Positions 15,610 through 23,419 of a stretch of 26,782 bases of DNA are shown here, one piece after another. Position numbers and translations under genes: made by a program. Source of the stretch: Clostridia bacterium (GTDB lineage Bacteria > Bacillota > Clostridia > Lachnospirales > WQUN01); NCBI GenBank assembly GCA_025997155.1, contig BNUF01000012.1, positions 1 through 26,782 on the forward strand, read 5' to 3'. How positions within the stretch are numbered: the first letter of the stretch is position 1; each line of letters begins with the position of its first letter. The notes under the pieces were generated by a model. It saw nothing but the letters and a program-made list of their open reading frames with translations, was not told where the DNA came from and did not search any database.

Positions 15610-16325
15610 TAGAGTTCACCTGTTTCGTTAAAAAATATGGTCAGGGCGGTAAAACCCGCCGTCTCCGTCCGCAGAATCCGCCTGCCAAGCGTTACTATGT
15701 GCGTATTCTTTAGTATATCGATTTCGCGTTCTGAAAATCCGCCCTCGCAGCCGATAAAGAGTGCGGCGCGATTCCCCGAAAACCCGCAAAGCGCGTCGCG
15801 AATCCGCCGCCCCTCCGCTTTTTCATAGGGTGTAATCGCTATATCAAACCCCTCCGACAAAGTTACAGCGTCCTTAAGGGTAATAACTTTCTGTACTTTT
15901 GGGATATATCCGCGCCGCGACTGTTTCGCGGCGCTCTCCGATAGTTTGTTAAACCTCTCGTTTTTCGCGTCAAAGGATTCCGCGCTAGGGATTGTGTAAT
16001 CCGTAACTATCGGCACAATCTCGCAAACCCCGAGCTCCACGCATTTTTCAATTATAAGTTCGAATTTACCGTGTTTTGGGAGCGCCTGAAACAAAGTCAC
16101 CTGTATATTCGGCTCGGCGGCGTTTTTTGAGATATCCTCAATCCGCGCCTGAACGCAGTCGCCGATTCGCGTTATTTCACACAAATAGTCGTATCCGTTA
16201 TCGGACACGGTAATTTTATCACCGACACGAAGCCTAAGGGACTTTGTGATATGCCTTGCGTCGTCCCCGCCCACAGTCACTCCGTTTTCGTCAATTCGCG
16301 AGCTTTCTCCTTTGAAAAAGTGCAT
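15609..16325 (-). CDS. rsmE: 16S rRNA m3U1498 methyltransferase RsmE
   Basis: RsmE methylates N3 of U1498 in 16S rRNA, using SAM, in the 30S subunit. The protein has a PUA-like N-terminal domain (MHFFKGESS, then DARHITKSLRLRVGD) and a SPOUT/trefoil-knot C-terminal domain with LFIGCEGGFSERE and LGRRILRTETAG. Length is 238 residues from the start at 16325, which matches the family beginning MH.FF. An in-frame ATG at 16340 would add five residues. The start lies inside the end of prmA (49-base overlap), and prmA-rsmE is a widespread gene order in Bacillota. The stop overlaps the start of the receiver-like gene. Confidence 0.95.
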   Translation of the reverse strand: MHFFKGESSRIDENGVTVGGDDARHITKSLRLRVGDKITVSDNGYDYLCEITRIGDCVQARIEDISKNAAEPNIQVTLFQALPKHGKFELIIEKCVELGVCEIVPIVTDYTIPSAESFDAKNERFNKLSESAAKQSRRGYIPKVQKVITLKDAVTLSEGFDIAITPYEKAEGRRIRDALCGFSGNRAALFIGCEGGFSEREIDILKNTHIVTLGRRILRTETAGFTALTIFFNETGEL

Positions 16326-17281
16326 ACAATCCCAACCCATTCTTCTGAAACGGCAGTTTCAAGCAACAAAAACCCGTTCTCATAAAGAACGCCCAAAACA
16401 TAGTCAAGCTTGTCTTTGATTACCCCCGACGAGATATAGATTCCGCCGTCTTTTATGAAGTTTTTCGTATGCGGCGCGTAGGCGGCAATCACGTCTGCCA
16501 CGATATTCGACGCCACCAAATCATACCCGCCGCCGATTTTTTCGCGGAGTTCCTCCGAAACGGCAGCGTTCCCCGCGAACGCCCGCAATCTGTCTTTTTC
16601 TATATCGTTAAGAGCTATATTAGAAACCGCCGTTTCGGCGGCGTTCGCGTCAATGTCCACGGCGCAGACTTCCCCCGCCCCCAAAAGCAGCATCGCCGCC
16701 GAAAGTATCCCGCTCCCGCAGCCCAAATCGAGGGTTTTGTCCCCGTCTTTAATGTACTTTTGGATAAATTCAAGGCAAAACCGTGTCGTATGGTGAAGCC
16801 CCGTCCCGAAAGCGTGTCCGGGGTTAAGCCTGAGCACGATTTTGCCGCCCTCGTTTACATATTCTTCCCACGAGGGGCAAATTACCAGTTTCTCCCCGAC
16901 TTCAAAAGGTTTATAATACTTCTTCCAATTCTCCGACCAGTCGTCCGTCACCTTGTCCGCCGACAATTCGAGACTCCCCATATCGAGCCCGTAATCCTCC
17001 CGCGAAAACCGCAGAAGTTCAGATTTAACATTAGCCAAAATCTCACGCTCCGCCGCGTTATCAGACAAATAAAACTTGACGGTAACCTCCGAAGAAACGG
17101 GCATCTTCAAAAGCTCCTCCTCGACATAATCCCAGCCGCTCTCGTTTTCTTCGATAAAACGCCGCGTCCCTGCGGGGTCGTCAATCAAAAACCCCGTAAC
17201 CCCCGCCGACAAAAGCGACTCGCAAAGAGCGTCCGCCCCCTCGCAAGTCGTGCAAACCGCACATTCAATCCAGTCCTCCAT
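16277..17281 (-). CDS. prmA: Ribosomal protein L11 methyltransferase PrmA
   Basis: PrmA trimethylates lysines and the N-terminus of ribosomal protein L11 with SAM. The 334-residue protein shows the PrmA signature LNPGHAFGTGLHHTT (153-166) and the SAM-binding motif LDLGCGSGILS (184-194), with VDID and NIVADV further on. The N-terminal domain recognising L11 is present (WIECAVC, then DDWSENWKKYYKP). The start at 17281 has AGGGG seven to eight bases upstream and lies ten bases after the LysM-G5 gene stop. Its 3' end overlaps rsmE, so the pair is likely coupled. Confidence 0.95.
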   Translation of the reverse strand: MEDWIECAVCTTCEGADALCESLLSAGVTGFLIDDPAGTRRFIEENESGWDYVEEELLKMPVSSEVTVKFYLSDNAAEREILANVKSELLRFSREDYGLDMGSLELSADKVTDDWSENWKKYYKPFEVGEKLVICPSWEEYVNEGGKIVLRLNPGHAFGTGLHHTTRFCLEFIQKYIKDGDKTLDLGCGSGILSAAMLLLGAGEVCAVDIDANAAETAVSNIALNDIEKDRLRAFAGNAAVSEELREKIGGGYDLVASNIVADVIAAYAPHTKNFIKDGGIYISSGVIKDKLDYVLGVLYENGFLLLETAVSEEWVGIVCTFSKEKARELTKTE

Positions 17282-17290
17282 AAAACACCC

Positions 17291-18439
17291 CTATTTGTTG
17301 CCGACCTCGACAACCTTGTCCTTGGCGGGCAGAATGTTTTCGCGTCCGACGACCTCGCGGCTCTCCTCCGTCCCGTTCAGGTACGAAACGCGTTCCGTCA
17401 CCTTGTCCTCGCCGTCCGCTCCCGCGTCGACCGTATTCATATACGACTTAGGTTTTGTCGGGTTTTCCGTCTTGACGACATTCGGGGCGACAGGCTCGTT
17501 GTGTGAGATTTCCTCGATAACGCGAACGTCAAACATAGGTTTATTTACGATTACGGTAAGCTGCTGCCCCGCCTTAAGATTTTTGCTGTCTTCGGGGACT
17601 ATGCCGTTTATCCTGCACAATTCGTCAACCGACATATCGTACATTAAAGCTATTTTTTGCAAATAATCCCCCGATTTAACGTTATACGTATTCTCGATAG
17701 CTTTTTTCGCACTCAAAATGCCATACGCCAAATCGACAGTCGTAATCTCCGATTCGTCAACAAAAGCGTTCGCGACTTCCATTCCCAGCACGTTCTTTTC
17801 GATTATAACCGCGTTCGGGTCTATGTATTCCGCGCAAAGCCTGTCTTTGAGGTCGTTCGTTTCGTTGTCGTTCTTAAGCGTCAAGGTGCCGCCGTCATAG
17901 GTGATTACGTCGGCTTTCACCTTATATTTGAGATTAGTCGAAAGCATATTAAGAAGCGCGTCGTTTGTGAGGAGTTTCTTTTTTTGCGCGTGGGCGGGTT
18001 TAAACTCGATTCCGTTTTCTAACTTAACCTCCGTGCCGAGACGGCTTGTGAGTACGTTCGTCACCATAGTCTTGACGGATTCGGGCGTAACCGTCTTATC
18101 CGCCTTGACGAAACCTATGGGTTTGCCGTTTACAAAAACCTCGTTGGCGTTCTTGTTAGTCATCGCCCAAAACATAGAGATTATCCCCGCGAGAACAACA
18201 ACCCCCGCAATCGTAAAGATTAGCGACTTGTAATCGTCAAGCAGCCCCAGATTCACGTGCTTAAACGCCTTGTTCATATGTTTTAGGCGATGACGAACGA
18301 CCGCGCCTATGGCGGAGAACAAAAGGGACACAATATTCTCGTCGCCGCGTTTTTTTTGCGGGCGTTTGCCGCCCCGCCCCTTTCGGCGTTCCTCTATACG
18401 TTTTGAGCGTTCGTTACCGTCTTTTCCATATCTTGCCAT
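17291..18439 (-). CDS. Membrane-anchored LysM-G5 domain protein lacking a peptidase domain
   Basis: This is a probable cell-envelope protein of 382 residues. A very basic N-terminal tail (RSKRIEERRKGRGGKRPQKK) is followed by one membrane segment (about 73-92). An unassigned domain comes next, beginning EVFVNGKPIGFVK. A LysM peptidoglycan-binding domain sits at about 252-299 (YNVKSGDYLQKIALMYDMSV, LKAGQQLTV), then a G5 domain at 302-380. Clostridial relatives of this layout usually end with an M23 peptidase, which is absent here: the G5 domain runs to the C-terminus. The start at 18439 has a GGTAGTGG stretch upstream; a GTG at 18457, overlapping the SLH-gene stop, is an alternative. It lies directly downstream of the SLH gene. 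Confidence 0.82.
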   Translation of the reverse strand: MARYGKDGNERSKRIEERRKGRGGKRPQKKRGDENIVSLLFSAIGAVVRHRLKHMNKAFKHVNLGLLDDYKSLIFTIAGVVVLAGIISMFWAMTNKNANEVFVNGKPIGFVKADKTVTPESVKTMVTNVLTSRLGTEVKLENGIEFKPAHAQKKKLLTNDALLNMLSTNLKYKVKADVITYDGGTLTLKNDNETNDLKDRLCAEYIDPNAVIIEKNVLGMEVANAFVDESEITTVDLAYGILSAKKAIENTYNVKSGDYLQKIALMYDMSVDELCRINGIVPEDSKNLKAGQQLTVIVNKPMFDVRVIEEISHNEPVAPNVVKTENPTKPKSYMNTVDAGADGEDKVTERVSYLNGTEESREVVGRENILPAKDKVVEVGNK

Positions 18440-18453
18440 AAAACCACTACCAA

Positions 18454-20352
18454 TCACATAATTGTCACAGAAACCGCGTTTTTGCGCGTCCCGTCAAACA
18501 TAACGCGGACTTTGACGTTCTCCTTGATTTCTGAAAATTCGATATCCGAACCGTTTTCGTCAAGGAAAACGGTTTTTTCCGTCAGTTGCACCGTTGTTTC
18601 GCCTAATATTTTAGAGGAAATATCCAGAATTGTCAAATTTGTTTCGTCAATAGAAGTGACAAAGCCTATGACATAGGGCTGCTGCTTTTTTTGAGATACG
18701 CTAAGGGCGTAGATTTCGCCCGAGTCGAGTCTTAGCTTAACCGTGTCGCCGACTCTAAGGGAATATATGTCAATATTATCCGCGTTGTAAGCTTCGCCTG
18801 TGGCAAGGGTGAGGGTAGATTTTTTGGAATCAATGGAAATATTTGAGACTATGCCGAAAACGTCCTGTTTTGTGCCGTAGGCGGAAAGTTCGGTCGCCGT
18901 GTCGTACTCGCAGGTAATCTTAAGCAAGTCCCCGATTCGCAGCTCTTTCCACGTGGCTTTTTTCGCGTCCCTTGTGACGGGCATCGCCCCGTTTAACAAA
19001 ACCCGCGTAAACTCGGCGGACGCGCTCGGTTTGAGCGTGAGCGTGACGACGCCGTTTTTGTCGACTTCCGTTTCGGTGAGAAGTCCCTCGACTTGGCGCG
19101 TCTTGTCCCGCGCGTTGAGTTCGTATATCTTTGAGCCGCTGATTTTCGCCTCCGAAACATCGCCCGCAAGCAGCGCGTCAAAATTAGCCGCCTCGCCCTC
19201 CCGCGTTATCTTCGCCGTTTCCGCCAAAACGTAAGAGTTGAGTTCGCCCGACGCTAGTTTCAGGGTAATCGTCTTTGCCGCAAGGTCGGAGGACTTGCCC
19301 GAGATAACGCCCGAGACCGACACAAGCGTCACGTTCTCCCCGTCGTCTATGGTGAAATTCCCGCCGCCCACGGTGTCCGCCTTGATATCCGCCACCATAT
19401 TATTCTTAAGGATTACGCGGACTCTTGCTCCTGTCGGCAGGTCCTCAACCGTCCGCATAAAGCCGTTTACGGTGACTGAAACAGGGGTCGCCGCCTTGTA
19501 TAACTTTTTCGTGTTATCGTCAAGTATAAACTGCGCGTAAACGTTGCCGCCGCTTGCCGTCGTCCCGTCAAAAACCGCGTCGAAATTTTCGAGAACCTCT
19601 GTCGGCGGTTCCTGGAAATTCGGGAGGGACTTGCGTTCCTCCAGCTTAGGGAGGCTGAAATAATCCGAGAGAGCCGCCGAAAGAACCGCGAAATCCGCCC
19701 GCGTGATTGCCTGTTTCGGGCTGAAATTGTTCCGCAAGTCGCGTGTGTTCGCGTCAAGGTTTTTGAGATAGTAGACATAAGGACGCGCCGCCGCCGAAAT
19801 CTGGGTGTCGTCAAGGTACAAAGTCGGAAGAGCCGCCGCCGTCGCCGCGTCTTTTTTGTTCACCGCCTTGACCAAAAACATTGCCGCCGTTTCCTTTGTC
19901 GTCGCGAAAACGCCCTCTTCCCCGTCCGCCTTTTTTCCGACAAAGGTTTTCAAATCGTCGGGCGTTAGGATTTCCTTTTCGAGAAGGTACGCTATCTCTC
20001 TGTCGCAGGACGTGTTCCAGTTCGCGTACATATTAGCGTACTGCGCCAGATACGTCCTGTTTTTGTCAAAGGCGCGGGCGTAAAAACTCTTGTCCGCGTC
20101 CGAGCCGTCAATCGGGTCATAGCCCGAAATCCGCGCAAGCACCTTTGCGGTTTCAAATTTATCTATATAATCGTTCGGGCGGAATTTTCCCTCGGTGTCC
20201 CCGACGATTACGCCCAGTTCCGCCATTTTTGAAATCGCGGGAAACTGCAGGCTCGACTCGGGAACGTCCGAAAAAACAGTCCGCGCAAACGCGGTATTAC
20301 CGCCGAAAATGACGACGCAAAAAGTAAAAAAAGCGAATATCCGCTTTTTCAT
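18454..20352 (-). CDS. Secreted SLH-domain surface protein with repeated beta modules
   Basis: The product has 632 residues. The signal peptide is MKKRIFAFFTFCVVIFGG, with likely cleavage after AFA at residue 23. Three SLH-like units follow (about 24-75, a diverged one at 85-165, and 178-232). The first contains FSDVPESSLQFPAI and GKFRPNDYIDKFE; the third contains RADFAVLSAAL. SLH domains bind pyruvylated secondary cell-wall polymers. The rest (about 257-630) looks like four or five beta modules of about 65-75 residues, with recurring (V)xG(x)V..I....TLTL and GD.VKV patterns. The function of these modules is not recognised. The start at 20352 is set by GGGGGG before the signal peptide, so 23 codons upstream are not used. 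Confidence 0.87.
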   Translation of the reverse strand: MKKRIFAFFTFCVVIFGGNTAFARTVFSDVPESSLQFPAISKMAELGVIVGDTEGKFRPNDYIDKFETAKVLARISGYDPIDGSDADKSFYARAFDKNRTYLAQYANMYANWNTSCDREIAYLLEKEILTPDDLKTFVGKKADGEEGVFATTKETAAMFLVKAVNKKDAATAAALPTLYLDDTQISAAARPYVYYLKNLDANTRDLRNNFSPKQAITRADFAVLSAALSDYFSLPKLEERKSLPNFQEPPTEVLENFDAVFDGTTASGGNVYAQFILDDNTKKLYKAATPVSVTVNGFMRTVEDLPTGARVRVILKNNMVADIKADTVGGGNFTIDDGENVTLVSVSGVISGKSSDLAAKTITLKLASGELNSYVLAETAKITREGEAANFDALLAGDVSEAKISGSKIYELNARDKTRQVEGLLTETEVDKNGVVTLTLKPSASAEFTRVLLNGAMPVTRDAKKATWKELRIGDLLKITCEYDTATELSAYGTKQDVFGIVSNISIDSKKSTLTLATGEAYNADNIDIYSLRVGDTVKLRLDSGEIYALSVSQKKQQPYVIGFVTSIDETNLTILDISSKILGETTVQLTEKTVFLDENGSDIEFSEIKENVKVRVMFDGTRKNAVSVTIM

Positions 20353-20478
20353 AAAAAAGCCCCCCAAAAACGAGATACATATGTTATTATATATTCTAGA
20401 GCAAAAAACAAAATAACGCAAGGGGTATCAGCATAAACTTACATATGATTTATAAAGGGTATTAAGGGAGTAAAAACT

Positions 20479-21450
20479 ATGAATAATTACGACATATATA
20501 TCGTTCGCCAAAATTCGCGCGTGTACTGCTTCTATTATGACGAAAAATACGCGGGGGCGGTGCGTTTCCGCGTCTATGAAAACGGCAAATGGAGCGAGTC
20601 CCGCGACGTTTTTTTGAGCTGCGGGCGAAATTTCACGGTAAACGTCGCCAAAAAAATTATGGTGTTTTGCGAGGACAGGGCGGGAAATGTCGCGCTATGC
20701 TATGTATACAACGACATAGTGACAAGCCGTATTATTTTCAAGTCCCCCTATGACGGCATAATCTTTAACGCAATCCTTTTCGGGGAGACGATGCGCCTTA
20801 TATACGGAAATATCTCAAGCCGCACGTTTTCTAATCATATATGGGGCGACGCGGTTGAACTTGACGCGGCGGAGCAGTCGCCCTACATACTCCAGGAAAC
20901 GGGGGCGAATCACGCGCTTGTGTTTTACCAAAAAAATACAGAGGTCATATCATATGGTTACAGGGAAATCACAACCACCCAGCATGGCAAATTCAACCCC
21001 TACTACCAAAACAGCATACCGATATATACTCAAAGTATTCTCACAACTCAAACCGCAATCCATATAGCTTATGTGCTAAAAGGCGTTTTTTCCTCCAAAC
21101 TGGTATACAAAAAAAAGGAAACGACCGAGTTTTCCGCGCCGTCCCTCCTTTTTGAAGCTCCCTCTATCGAGAACATATCGGTATACTTCGCCGAGGACGT
21201 GCTGTACATAGGTTTTATCTCAAACAACGCCCTCTTCACAATCGAGTCCCGCGACAGGGGCGACACCTTTTGCGCCCCCGAACTCTACCCGAACAAATTC
21301 TGCCAAAACACGTCAAACGTGACAAAAGCCGCGTATCTCTCCGACACAGAGCTTTCCGAATCAAAATTTTTCGCGCGGGAACTTTATGTTGACAAGACCC
21401 GCCCGTGGGATATCCAGATTTTGCCTGATTTACGTGAGGACTTCTTTTAG
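20479..21450 (+). CDS. Unrecognised beta-rich protein
   Basis: This 323-residue product has no signal peptide and no membrane segment. Its sequence is made of short strands rich in Tyr, Phe and Ile with turn residues (for example VYCFYYDEKYAGAVRFRV, then TMRLIYGN and VLYIGFISNNALFTIESRD). The pattern is suggestive of a beta-propeller or sialidase-like repeat fold, but no Asp-box or catalytic motif is seen. I do not recognise the family. The start at 20479 has AAGGGAG eight bases upstream. It is divergent from the SLH gene (127 bases apart). Its last 21 bases overlap the convergent thiW gene. No clear promoter was found. Confidence 0.72.
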   Translation: MNNYDIYIVRQNSRVYCFYYDEKYAGAVRFRVYENGKWSESRDVFLSCGRNFTVNVAKKIMVFCEDRAGNVALCYVYNDIVTSRIIFKSPYDGIIFNAILFGETMRLIYGNISSRTFSNHIWGDAVELDAAEQSPYILQETGANHALVFYQKNTEVISYGYREITTTQHGKFNPYYQNSIPIYTQSILTTQTAIHIAYVLKGVFSSKLVYKKKETTEFSAPSLLFEAPSIENISVYFAEDVLYIGFISNNALFTIESRDRGDTFCAPELYPNKFCQNTSNVTKAAYLSDTELSESKFFARELYVDKTRPWDIQILPDLREDFF

Positions 21451-21927
21451 AAGTTTCGTTTTTTTGAACACCGATATAAGGAACGCGGCAATAACCGTTC
21501 CGCCGAGGGTGCTTATGCCAAAGGGGATTACATAGGCGAAAAGCGCGGCATCCCTGCCGAGAAGGAACGCCGCGACAGGGTACGCCAGAAGAGCTCCTAC
21601 GACTCCCGTTCCGACAACCTCACCCAAATAGGTAAGGTACAGGTTTTTGGAGTGTTTGTACACTACCCCGCACAGAAACGCGCCGCACATACTGCCAGGG
21701 AACGCAAGCAGAGTGCCTGTTCCGACCGAAACGCGTATAAAACTCGTGATAAAAGCCATCGAAACGCCATACCAAGGACCCAGCAAAACCGCCCCCAAAA
21801 CGTTTACCAAATGCTGTACGGGAAAGCATTTCGCCGCGCCGAAAGGAATGTTGAAAGGAGACGCGGCAACCCCCAGCGCAATAAGCAATCCCGCCAGCGT
21901 CAGCTTAAAAACAGCTTTGTTTCTCAT
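21430..21927 (-). CDS. thiW: ThiW, thiazole-specific ECF transporter S component
   Basis: ThiW is the membrane substrate-binding subunit proposed to import hydroxyethylthiazole, used with a shared ECF energising module. The 165-residue protein has about five to six hydrophobic segments and the family motifs FNIPFGAAKCFPVQHLVN and LGPWYG, followed by GTLLAFPGSMCGA. The start at 21927 has AAGGAG eight bases upstream. The gene lies behind a TPP aptamer and terminator, which strongly supports a role in thiamine supply and predicts repression when thiamine pyrophosphate is abundant. No thiamine-biosynthesis genes follow. The 3' end overlaps a convergent gene by 21 bases. Confidence 0.93.
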   Translation of the reverse strand: MRNKAVFKLTLAGLLIALGVAASPFNIPFGAAKCFPVQHLVNVLGAVLLGPWYGVSMAFITSFIRVSVGTGTLLAFPGSMCGAFLCGVVYKHSKNLYLTYLGEVVGTGVVGALLAYPVAAFLLGRDAALFAYVIPFGISTLGGTVIAAFLISVFKKTKLLKEVLT

Positions 21928-21944
21928 TTATAACTCTCCTTCAT

Positions 21945-21971
21945 AAAAATAAGAATACCGAAAGGGTATCC
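21945..21971 (-). terminator. Intrinsic terminator of the TPP riboswitch expression platform
   Basis: On the minus strand GGATACC (21971-21965) pairs with GGTATTC (21959-21953) around a five-base loop and is followed by TTATTTTT. It lies between the aptamer and the thiW ribosome binding site, as expected for transcription attenuation. Confidence 0.75.
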
Positions 21972-22000
21972 TCAAAAGAAGCCGGTAAAAAAATCTCCTA

Positions 22001-22087
22001 CTCCCTTCGTTGGCATTACCCACATCAGGTTATAAGGGTCGAAACTCCGTTTGTTTCCTCTCAGTCCGCCTGACGGACTCCCCTGTT
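22001..22087 (-). promoter_or_regulatory. TPP (THI-element) riboswitch aptamer upstream of thiW
   Basis: The minus strand carries the conserved TPP aptamer parts in order: GGGGAGTCC, GGACTGAGAGG (CTGAGAG at 22064-22058), GACCC, and ACCTGATGTGGGTAATGCCA (22030-22011), followed by ACGAAGGGAG. These are the pyrimidine- and pyrophosphate-sensing elements of the thi box. A sigma-A promoter immediately upstream and a hairpin with a U-tract downstream complete the unit. TPP binding should favour the terminator and switch thiW off. Confidence 0.96.
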
Positions 22088-22093
22088 GACATA

Positions 22094-22122
22094 ATTATCA
22101 CATAATCCCAAACGTTTGTCAA
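22094..22122 (-). promoter_or_regulatory. Sigma-A-type promoter for the TPP riboswitch/thiW transcript
   Basis: On the minus strand a perfect TTGACA (22122-22117) and GATAAT (22099-22094) are separated by exactly 17 bases. Transcription would begin near 22087, at the start of the aptamer. Confidence 0.8.
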
Positions 22123-22192
22123 CTCTGTCAAAGGTTTTTTTATTTTGTGTAATGGTTTTTTAGTTTTCGCGTATACACTTGTGAAATGCAAA

Positions 22193-22708
22193 ATGAAGGG
22201 GGGTGTTGGTATCGGAGCTTTTAGTTTTGAGTACGCGTATGATACGTATTACAAAAACGTGTACAATTACGTGAGTTTTCGGATAAACAATCATTTTGAC
22301 GCGGAAGAAATCGTGAGCGGCGTTTTTGAAAAAGCGTATACGAAATTCGGGACGTACAGCCCCGAGCGGGCGGGGCTTGAGGCGTGGCTTATCGGCATAT
22401 CGAAAAACGTCGTGACGGACTACTTGAGGCGAAAAAAGCGGCGGTTCTTCGTACCCCTTGACGAAATTTTCAATTTGCGTTCGGAGGACGCAACCCCTGA
22501 CGACATAGCCGTGCGAAACGAGGAAAACAGGGGGCTTATCGCGGCAATGGCGAAACTCGGGGACAGGGAGCGGCAGATATTGTCAATGAAATTCGCGAGC
22601 GGGCTTAAGAATGTCGAAATCGCCGATACAATGGGCGTTTCGGAGTCGAATGTCGGCGTTACGGCGCATCGGGCGTTGAAAAAACTTATGAAATATTTGG
22701 AGGAGTAG
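22193..22708 (+). CDS. ECF-type RNA polymerase sigma factor (sigma-70 family)
   Basis: Extracytoplasmic-function sigma factors direct polymerase to a small regulon. The product has a region 2 core (YDTYYKNVYNYVSFRI, DAEEIVSGVFEKAY, LEAWLIGISKNVVTDYLRRK) and region 4 (LGDRERQILSMKFASGLKNV, then IADTMGVSESNVGVTAHRAL). Length is about 171 residues. The start is uncertain. The ATG at 22193 has no ribosome binding site before it, while AAGGGGGG lies just inside the gene. The likely anti-sigma or membrane partner follows two bases after the stop, its GGAGGAG signal lying within the last codons of this gene. Autoregulation is usual for such pairs, but no matching promoter was identified. Confidence 0.9.
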   Translation: MKGGVGIGAFSFEYAYDTYYKNVYNYVSFRINNHFDAEEIVSGVFEKAYTKFGTYSPERAGLEAWLIGISKNVVTDYLRRKKRRFFVPLDEIFNLRSEDATPDDIAVRNEENRGLIAAMAKLGDRERQILSMKFASGLKNVEIADTMGVSESNVGVTAHRALKKLMKYLEE

Positions 22709-22710
22709 AT

Positions 22711-23415
22711 ATGGGAGAAGATGAATTTTTGGAGAAATGCAGACAGGTGGATTTTTCGGCGGAAAGCGAACACAAGCGGGAAATTTTGGAAAAAATATTA
22801 AATAAAAGGGAGAATATTAAGATGAAAAAGATTGGGAAAAAAGGTACTTTGGTAATCGCGGCGGCGGCTGTTCTCGTTTGCGCGTCGGCGTTCGTATACG
22901 GCGGGCTTAGGATTTTCAAAACGGAGAAAGTCGGGGATTACGCGGCGTACACGGCGGCGGAGGAGACGAATAACAAAGACACCTCGGACATTTCAGTCAC
23001 GACACGCGTCAACGAAACGGCGGGCGGAAATTACTTCAAATCCCTTGACGACAAAAAATACTTTATAACTGAAGCACTCCTCCCCTCATATCTTCCGTCC
23101 GGCTACGCCTTTGACGCAATCGAGTATTTCGGCGACCCGACAAAAAGCGACGACCCGAATGTGAACAAGTTTATGAACCTGCACTACAAAAACGGCGACG
23201 ACGAAATTATCGTTATGGTGCGGTATATGGACGAGAGTACCGCGTTTGAGTTCGTTTCGAACGGGGACGTGACGAAAATCGACATAAACGGAAACGAGGC
23301 GGTACAAACCGCGAACAAACTTGACATAGAGATAAACGGCGTAATGTATATGCTTTACGGAAACGACAGCGTTGGCGCGGACGAACTTGTGAAAATCGCG
23401 CAATCCTTAGAATAG
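22711..23415 (+). CDS. Single-pass membrane protein with DUF4367 domain, putative anti-sigma partner
   Basis: This 234-residue protein has a charged cytoplasmic N-terminus (1-43), one membrane helix (about 46-64, GTLVIAAAAVLVCASAFVYG) and an extracytoplasmic part. The latter contains a DUF4367-type segment: ITEALLPSYLPSGYAFDAIE, then MVRYMDE and GNEAVQTANKLDIEINGVMY. Its place immediately after an ECF sigma factor, with GGAGGAG overlapping the sigma stop region, suggests it senses envelope conditions and restrains the sigma factor. A canonical zinc-binding anti-sigma motif is not visible, so the mechanism is inferred from context. It ends at a bidirectional terminator shared with corA. Confidence 0.8.
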   Translation: MGEDEFLEKCRQVDFSAESEHKREILEKILNKRENIKMKKIGKKGTLVIAAAAVLVCASAFVYGGLRIFKTEKVGDYAAYTAAEETNNKDTSDISVTTRVNETAGGNYFKSLDDKKYFITEALLPSYLPSGYAFDAIEYFGDPTKSDDPNVNKFMNLHYKNGDDEIIVMVRYMDESTAFEFVSNGDVTKIDINGNEAVQTANKLDIEINGVMYMLYGNDSVGADELVKIAQSLE

Positions 23416-23419
23416 ACCT

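Noticed and set aside
16469..17506. 345-codon plus-strand open frame opposite prmA
   Set aside because: It mirrors a confidently identified gene, has no family motifs or ribosome binding site, and reflects the GC-rich third positions of the real gene.
20386..20391. Perfect TATAAT on the minus strand upstream of the SLH gene
   Set aside because: No acceptable -35 box lies 16-18 bases upstream in this AT-rich stretch. It may still be a real -10, but the evidence is too thin for a promoter call.
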